From JBAZCO01 sp041654915 (GTDB taxonomy: Bacteria > Bacillota > Clostridia > Christensenellales > DTU072), in NCBI GenBank assembly GCA_041654915.1, contig JBAZCO010000001.1, positions 1 to 61,817 of the forward strand: a stretch of 61,817 nucleotides of DNA. Direction: 5' to 3'. The notes under the pieces were generated by a model. That model was not told where the DNA came from, did no database searches, and was given only the letters and a program-made list of their open reading frames with translations. Position numbers and translations under genes: made by a program. Of this stretch, positions 57,963 through 61,817 are shown one piece after another; the stretch's first letter is position 1; each line of letters opens with the position of its first letter.

Positions 57963-58416
57963 GGAAAAAGCAACAATAGAAGAAAGCAGATACTTGATTT
58001 ACAGTGTGTTTAACAACGGCGATGTAACCAAGGCTTCTGTTAAAGACCCTGACAATGAAAGACCCTTACCGAGATACAAAGACGGTGGCGGTGTATATGT
58101 TTGGGTCGGCAAGAAAAAGCTATATGTAAAGCGTTTGGTTGCAAAGCATTTTATGAACGAAGTCGGTGATAGAGTAGAGTGCATAGACGGTAACGAAGAT
58201 AATTGCTCCGTGGTAAATTTGCGTATAGGTAAGCGTGATTATAGTAGTGATAGAAAGATATATACCAAGGTTTCGGTTGACGGTGTTGTCTATGATTCCA
58301 TCTCTGCTGCGGAGCGTGCTTTAATGGTATCTCACGGTTATCTAACAAGATATTTTAACGGCCAAAGAAGTGGTAAAATCTTAGAAGGACACAAAATTAA
58401 AATAATAAAGGAGTGA
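57943..58416 (+). CDS. HNH endonuclease-like protein with NUMOD-type tail (157 aa)
   Basis: The middle (KKLYVKRLVAKHFMNEVGDR, then CIDGNEDNCSVVNLRIG) is the degenerate HNH pattern 'V.RLVA..F......V.H.DGN..NN...NL.W', with Cys in place of the usual His. The tail (VDGVVYDSISAAERALMVSH, then YFNGQRSG) is NUMOD1-like and would bind DNA. GTG 57943 or a TTG at 57952 may start it. A homing-type gene next to the fibre set. Confidence 0.7.
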   Translation: MKGLTDREKATIEESRYLIYSVFNNGDVTKASVKDPDNERPLPRYKDGGGVYVWVGKKKLYVKRLVAKHFMNEVGDRVECIDGNEDNCSVVNLRIGKRDYSSDRKIYTKVSVDGVVYDSISAAERALMVSHGYLTRYFNGQRSGKILEGHKIKIIKE

Positions 58417-58422
58417 GTGGAT

Positions 58423-58809
58423 ATGAGTAGTGTGGTAGACATAGCCTTATTGCGTGGCAATGACGAGAAAATAAATGTGACCATGAAAGATGCCGATGGT
58501 GGGGCTATTATTATGACTGGCGGTGACGAACTGTACTTTACGGTGAAAAAAGCGGCGTTGGGCTGTGAAGAGATCGAGGATGGTTTGATTTTTCAAAAAT
58601 CTTTATCCAAGGGCATTGAAAACAATAATGACGGTACATATACCGTAAACATTGCTGCTGTTGATACCGATGATTTAAAGGGCTTGTTTGCTTATGATTT
58701 AAAGTGTGTATTTGCTTTGGGTAATGACGAATATTTTCGCAAGACCGCTTTGATGGGTATGATCGATTTTCGTGACACAAGGACACGCATAGATGAAGAA
58801 GGAGAATAG
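58423..58809 (+). CDS. Baseplate upper/fibre-type protein (128 aa)
   Basis: Begins SSVVDIALLRGNDEKINVTM and holds DADGGAIIMTGGDELYFTVK, the form of baseplate upper (BppU) or fibre N-terminal domains in Firmicutes phages. It starts a rightward set of fibre genes. AAAGGAG lies before the ATG at 58423. Confidence 0.65.
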   Translation: MSSVVDIALLRGNDEKINVTMKDADGGAIIMTGGDELYFTVKKAALGCEEIEDGLIFQKSLSKGIENNNDGTYTVNIAAVDTDDLKGLFAYDLKCVFALGNDEYFRKTALMGMIDFRDTRTRIDEEGE

Positions 58810-58811
58810 TT

Positions 58812-58997
58812 ATGAGTAAAGATATATTTGTTACGCTTGATGTAGAGGGTGGTATTAGTGCAAGTGCCGAGCCGGGTGTGTTACAAGGCCCACAAGGTGA
58901 CAAGTGGATGAAAGCCATGACACAAAGCGAATATGACGGTTTAGCTGAAGTTGACCCCGAAATTTATTATATAGTTACACCAGACGAGGTAGGATAA
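58812..58997 (+). CDS. Small tail-fibre adaptor-type protein (61 aa)
   Basis: The first half (KDIFVTLDVEGGISASAEPG) and WMKAMTQSEYDGLAEVDPEI give the pattern 'M(T/S)xxEYDxL...DPxxxYxI', common in short proteins beside phage tail fibres. Two bases after the previous stop. Confidence 0.65.
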   Translation: MSKDIFVTLDVEGGISASAEPGVLQGPQGDKWMKAMTQSEYDGLAEVDPEIYYIVTPDEVG

Positions 58998-59483
58998 ATG
59001 GCTATATATAATAAAAACAAAAAAGCAAAATTTTATAAAGGTTTCTATAAGCCTGTAAACTGGTATCACCGTGGCCATAAAGTGGCTGGTTGGGAAGAAG
59101 GTATCAAGTCTGGTGAGAGTATTTTGTTTGAAGATACCTACGATGATTTTATGGATATCGAAATGTCGGGCAAGAGCGAACAGGTGCAGACAGTACAAGG
59201 GAAGAATTTTGTTGATATTTCTGGCGAACTTTTTAAAGTTACCATAGGATATGCACCTGGTTCAGCAGAAAGTAAAGCTATATTTGCTGACAACAGTGTT
59301 GTGGTCGGTATGTCTCGGAATGCATTTATGAATATAAATGTCAATCTAATATATAGAAACCCCACAACAGGATATGTAAAATACTCGTCAAATTTTGCAT
59401 GGTATGGTGTCGGTTTTAAAGTGTACTTAAAGCCCAGTACAAATTACATAAAAAATTTTACAGGCGATGGTTACGCTGGGTAG
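58998..59483 (+). CDS. Tail-fibre protein, first frame (161 aa)
   Basis: ATG immediately after the previous stop. It contains YDDFMDIEMSGKSEQVQTVQ, then GKNFVDISGELFKVT, typical of Firmicutes fibre proteins, and a jelly-roll-like part. At GYAGG the frame stops (59481-59483), while the -1 frame goes on for another 260 residues in the same style. It may be the N-terminal part of a fibre of about 420 residues. Confidence 0.7.
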   Translation: MAIYNKNKKAKFYKGFYKPVNWYHRGHKVAGWEEGIKSGESILFEDTYDDFMDIEMSGKSEQVQTVQGKNFVDISGELFKVTIGYAPGSAESKAIFADNSVVVGMSRNAFMNINVNLIYRNPTTGYVKYSSNFAWYGVGFKVYLKPSTNYIKNFTGDGYAG

Positions 59484-60265
59484 GCTTTTTTGAGGCGGAC
59501 GGCACTTTTATATCGGATGCTATTTCTAACTCTTTTACCACACCCTCTAATATGGCTTTTGCGTTTATAGTTATAGCACCATCAACCGCTACTAGTGGGG
59601 TGCAATTAGTACAAGAAGTTACAGGTTTGCAAGTAGAGTTAGGCTCAACCGCAACTGCCTTTGAGCCGTTTACTCCCGACAGTCCTTCACCAAATTATCC
59701 ATCGCTTGTTAACAGTGCTGGCAAAAAATTACTTGTAAATAGTAACGAAGTAATTATCCCTACCCTACACAAAATCGGTGACGTAGCTGATGAGTGGAAC
59801 AGCAAAACAGGTGAAATCACAAGGCGGATTGGTGTTAAAGTTTTTGACGGAACGGAAGCCACAACACTATACACTTATAATGATTTAAATGGGGTTTATT
59901 TTGCGAGCATTTTACCAGAAAACCAATTAAGAGGGCCTGGCTTTTGCACGCATGAAAGTAGGGTGGGCAACTATGGCAGTTCATCTGGAACTTATATGTG
60001 GGTTGGTGCAAATAATAGAGATGTTTTTTGGATAGGTATTTGTGATTACCTTAATAAACCAACCGTGGGCGAAATACAAGACTGGCTTGCAGACCAGTAT
60101 AACAACGGAACGCCAGTGACGCTTTACTATCAACTATCAACACCAGTCATAGAGCAAGTAGCGACCAAAGTACCGTCATATCCAAAAATAACGGAGATAG
60201 TACAAGATAACAACATAAAAACAGATATAACAGCGACAGCAAAAATAGTGGATTTGGGGGAGTAA
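59480..60265 (+). CDS. Tail-fibre protein, continuation in -1 frame (about 261 aa)
   Basis: Open frame from 59480, reading VGFFEADGTFISDAISNSFT, LQVELGSTATAFEPFTPDSP and ADEWNSKTGEITRRIGVKVF, ending ITATAKIVDLGE. The phrase QVELGSTATAFEP is a common fibre/tail-spike element. The first ATG (59552) lacks a ribosome site, so I read it as part of the gene at 58998. A GGG at 59478-59480 is the break: one more G, or a -1 shift, joins both. Confidence 0.7.
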   Translation, partial: VGFFEADGTFISDAISNSFTTPSNMAFAFIVIAPSTATSGVQLVQEVTGLQVELGSTATAFEPFTPDSPSPNYPSLVNSAGKKLLVNSNEVIIPTLHKIGDVADEWNSKTGEITRRIGVKVFDGTEATTLYTYNDLNGVYFASILPENQLRGPGFCTHESRVGNYGSSSGTYMWVGANNRDVFWIGICDYLNKPTVGEIQDWLADQYNNGTPVTLYYQLSTPVIEQVATKVPSYPKITEIVQDNNIKTDITATAKIVDLGE

Positions 60266-60271
60266 GGCACG

Positions 60272-60451
60272 ATGACTTGCAGGTGCAGAAAAAAGCTCAA
60301 AACAGATAACAACGGTGAAGAAGTTTCTGTCAGTATAAATAAAGGCACAATGCTTATAGAAAACAAAGACATTGAAACCTATGTAGAGATAAAATATTGC
60401 CCGAATTGCGGGAAGAAAATAAAGTACAAGAAACGTAAAGGAGAAAACTAA
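60272..60451 (+). CDS. Small zinc-ribbon-type protein (59 aa)
   Basis: Two Cys pairs (TCRCR at the N terminus and CPNCGKK near the C terminus) and a basic end, with an internal acidic stretch. Starts just after the fibre gene and ends two bases before ParB. AGTAAGGCACG upstream is a weak site. Function unknown. Confidence 0.6.
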   Translation: MTCRCRKKLKTDNNGEEVSVSINKGTMLIENKDIETYVEIKYCPNCGKKIKYKKRKGEN

Positions 60452-60453
60452 AA

Positions 60454-61581
60454 ATGAGAATCGAAACCATACGAATAGGGGATTTAGCACTAAACGAAAA
60501 GAACATCAGGACAAATTTAAATGTAGATGATCTGATAGACAGCATACAAGAAAGTGGTGTACTTGTACCGCTTATTGTTACACCAGATTACACCGTAGTT
60601 GACGGCAACCGTAGATTAGAAGCCGCAAGGCGAGTGTTCGGCGAAGATGCTTTAATAACGGTAGATATAAGAAACCTGTCAGAACAAGAAATTATTGAAT
60701 ATTCACTCATAACTGCACTGCAAAGAGAAAATCTAACCGAAAAGGAAAAGGCAAACGCATATAAGCAGTTAAGCATTCTAGGGTTAAGTGATTTTACCAT
60801 AGCAAAGAAAATAGGTAAAAAGAAAACAAATGTTAATGCTTACATTAAGGCAGCGGACATAGAGCAAGAATTATGGGAAACACACACCTTAGATGAGCTG
60901 CAATTTATAGCCGAGTACCCTGAACTTGCAAATTACACAGGCAGAGCCTTAATCGACAGATACGATAGGCTTGTTGCACAAGAGAAGTTTAACAACTGGC
61001 TAAATGATTTTTCATATCCTGAAAACACAAGCCAATCCATAGCCGACAAATGGTATGAAAACGAAGATTACGGCTTTGACGGGCTTGCAATTAAGAGTGA
61101 TAACAAGCTTTATCATAACGGCGAAGTTATAGCCGAGGATTATCACACCTATCCATATGCACCAAATACCCTTATACACGCTGTTTCTAATGAACTATGG
61201 ATAATTGAGCCTAAAGAGCAAGAAAGTGCCACAGAAGCCGAAAATGAACCACAGGAGGCACTTAAACTAATAGATGAAAGTGATATATACGAGGGTTACT
61301 TGGAAGTTTGGGGCGGAATTGTAGAGCGAGTCAAACGAAAGGTAGAAGAAGTAAGGGTAAGAAAAGAGCCGGCATTATCACTTGTTGGTATTATATGCAA
61401 GACCTACGGCTTTGATGATCTAAAGGATATGGCCTTAGATTCGTTTGAAACGCTTGCTATCGAACCGTTCTTCATGCGTGATGGAAAGATAGAGCATAGG
61501 GAGTGTGAATGCTTAGATTTTATCAATGCAATGACCACTTTAAGCGATGCAGAAAGGGTAGTAATCAGTGGCAAACAGTAA
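60454..61581 (+). CDS. ParB-like protein (375 aa)
   Basis: The N-terminal 90 residues are a ParB/sulfiredoxin-type domain: TIRIGDLALNEKNIRT, GVLVPLIVTPDYTVVDGNRR (the NRR motif) and ALQRENLTEKEKANAY; a helix-turn-helix follows (LGLSDFTIAKKIGKKKTNVN). The rest is a helical extension with acid repeats. It can bind DNA as a partition or regulatory protein; no ParA partner is seen. It overlaps the start of the N6-type methyltransferase. Confidence 0.8.
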   Translation: MRIETIRIGDLALNEKNIRTNLNVDDLIDSIQESGVLVPLIVTPDYTVVDGNRRLEAARRVFGEDALITVDIRNLSEQEIIEYSLITALQRENLTEKEKANAYKQLSILGLSDFTIAKKIGKKKTNVNAYIKAADIEQELWETHTLDELQFIAEYPELANYTGRALIDRYDRLVAQEKFNNWLNDFSYPENTSQSIADKWYENEDYGFDGLAIKSDNKLYHNGEVIAEDYHTYPYAPNTLIHAVSNELWIIEPKEQESATEAENEPQEALKLIDESDIYEGYLEVWGGIVERVKRKVEEVRVRKEPALSLVGIICKTYGFDDLKDMALDSFETLAIEPFFMRDGKIEHRECECLDFINAMTTLSDAERVVISGKQ

Positions 61582-61813
61582 CACTTATGTTTCAATGAAT
61601 AAATCTCATGATGAGTGTTATACACGCTTGCCTGATGCTTTGGATATGTTTTCCTTTTTACAAAAGCATATAAGTTTAAGGGATAAGATAATTTGGATGC
61701 CGTTTAACGATGAAGGCAAGAATATAGAAAAGGCTGCACATTCATTAAAGATTTATAAAACGGTCGGGGGGGGGGGGTATTCCCTTACAGCGAGCCAAAG
61801 GAGGGGGGTATAA
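61568..61813 (+). CDS. N6-adenine methyltransferase-like protein, 5' part
   Basis: GTG at 61568, inside the last codons of ParB; an ATG at 61595 is an alternative. Reads NKSHDECYTRLPDALDMFSF, then DKIIWMPFNDEGKNIEKAAH, the SAM-side half of the same phage methyltransferase family. After the 12-G tract it runs into another frame. The gene continues at base 1 (circular map) to 426. Confidence 0.75.
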   Translation: MANSNTYVSMNKSHDECYTRLPDALDMFSFLQKHISLRDKIIWMPFNDEGKNIEKAAHSLKIYKTVGGGGYSLTASQRRGV

Positions 61814-61817
61814 TGAT
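61678..61817. repeat. Terminal direct repeat, right copy
   Basis: Equivalent of 1-140 with three mismatches in the last 14 bases (GGGG instead of TGGG and A, A for C). The mismatches follow the G tract and look like read errors or assembly edge. The 12-G run lies at 61766-61777. Confidence 0.9.

Noticed and set aside
1..61817. Diversity-generating retroelement or reverse transcriptase
   Set aside because: No reverse transcriptase motif (YxDD type) or template/variable repeat pair is visible; fibre variation here would be by frame, not by adenine mutagenesis.
1..61817. tRNA genes
   Set aside because: I found no cloverleaf with a GGTTCGAATC-type arm; a dedicated search was not possible.

Overview
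The window is one complete, circular tailed-phage (or phage-plasmid) genome. Its first and last 140 bases are the same sequence with three mismatches near the inner edge, so the unit genome is about 61,677 bp and the sequence was linearised inside a gene. AT-rich DNA, strong AGGAGG-type ribosome binding sites, a phi13-type tail tube, an HK97-type head, an XhlA-like/holin pair and proteins such as YopX, DUF551 and DUF1351 point to a siphovirus of a Firmicutes host, probably a gut clostridium. The host itself cannot be named from the sequence.

Layout. (1) 409-6159, plus strand: a primase-helicase, two small unknown proteins and the large terminase. (2) 29723-6156, minus strand: the late operon, read right to left as portal, ClpP-like protease/scaffold, decoration protein, major capsid, connectors, an XhlA-like/holin pair, tail completion, two tail-tube paralogues, tail assembly proteins, hub/baseplate, fibre, a lipoprotein, a gp10-like protein and a 1772-aa tape measure. 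Two related homing-endonuclease-like loci interrupt it: one at 11497-13557, and one on the opposite strand at 19518-21579. (3) 29724-30443: divergent control region. (4) 30444-55819, plus strand: early genes driven by a family of TTGACAAGG promoters. They include a RadC-like protein next to an iteron-rich likely origin, a tyrosine recombinase, many tiny membrane or zinc-binding proteins, a nucleotidyltransferase-like protein, a DUF1351 / possible RecT / metallo-beta-lactamase / SAM-synthetase-like / SSB-like cassette, a resolvase-like nuclease, an SF2 helicase and several DNA methyltransferases. (5) 55980-61581, plus strand: an M15-type endolysin, an excisionase-like protein, an HNH protein, a second set of tail-fibre-like genes and a ParB-like protein.

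The most striking theme is DNA methylation. I count five methyltransferase loci: an N6-type gene split across the contig ends, a beta-class gene at 39754, an NPPF-type gene at 50133, a circularly permuted C5 enzyme at 53304-55187, and a small C5-like enzyme at 55184. There is also a SAM-synthetase homologue at 47355. The only guanine runs of eight or more that I found on the plus strand (12, 9, 8 and 8 G) all lie inside three of these methyltransferase genes. At three of the four tracts the coding frame changes exactly at the tract, so gaining or losing one or two G would join the halves. I infer a phage-borne, poly-G phase-variable methyltransferase system with its own SAM-supply enzyme. The main alternative is sequencing or assembly error in the homopolymers.

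Other notable features are two fibre genes that break frame at a GGG, modular zinc-ribbon homing-endonuclease paralogues, a perfect 17-bp five-copy iteron array, and iterons, a Xer-like recombinase and a ParB-like protein occurring together, which would fit a plasmid-like lysogenic state.
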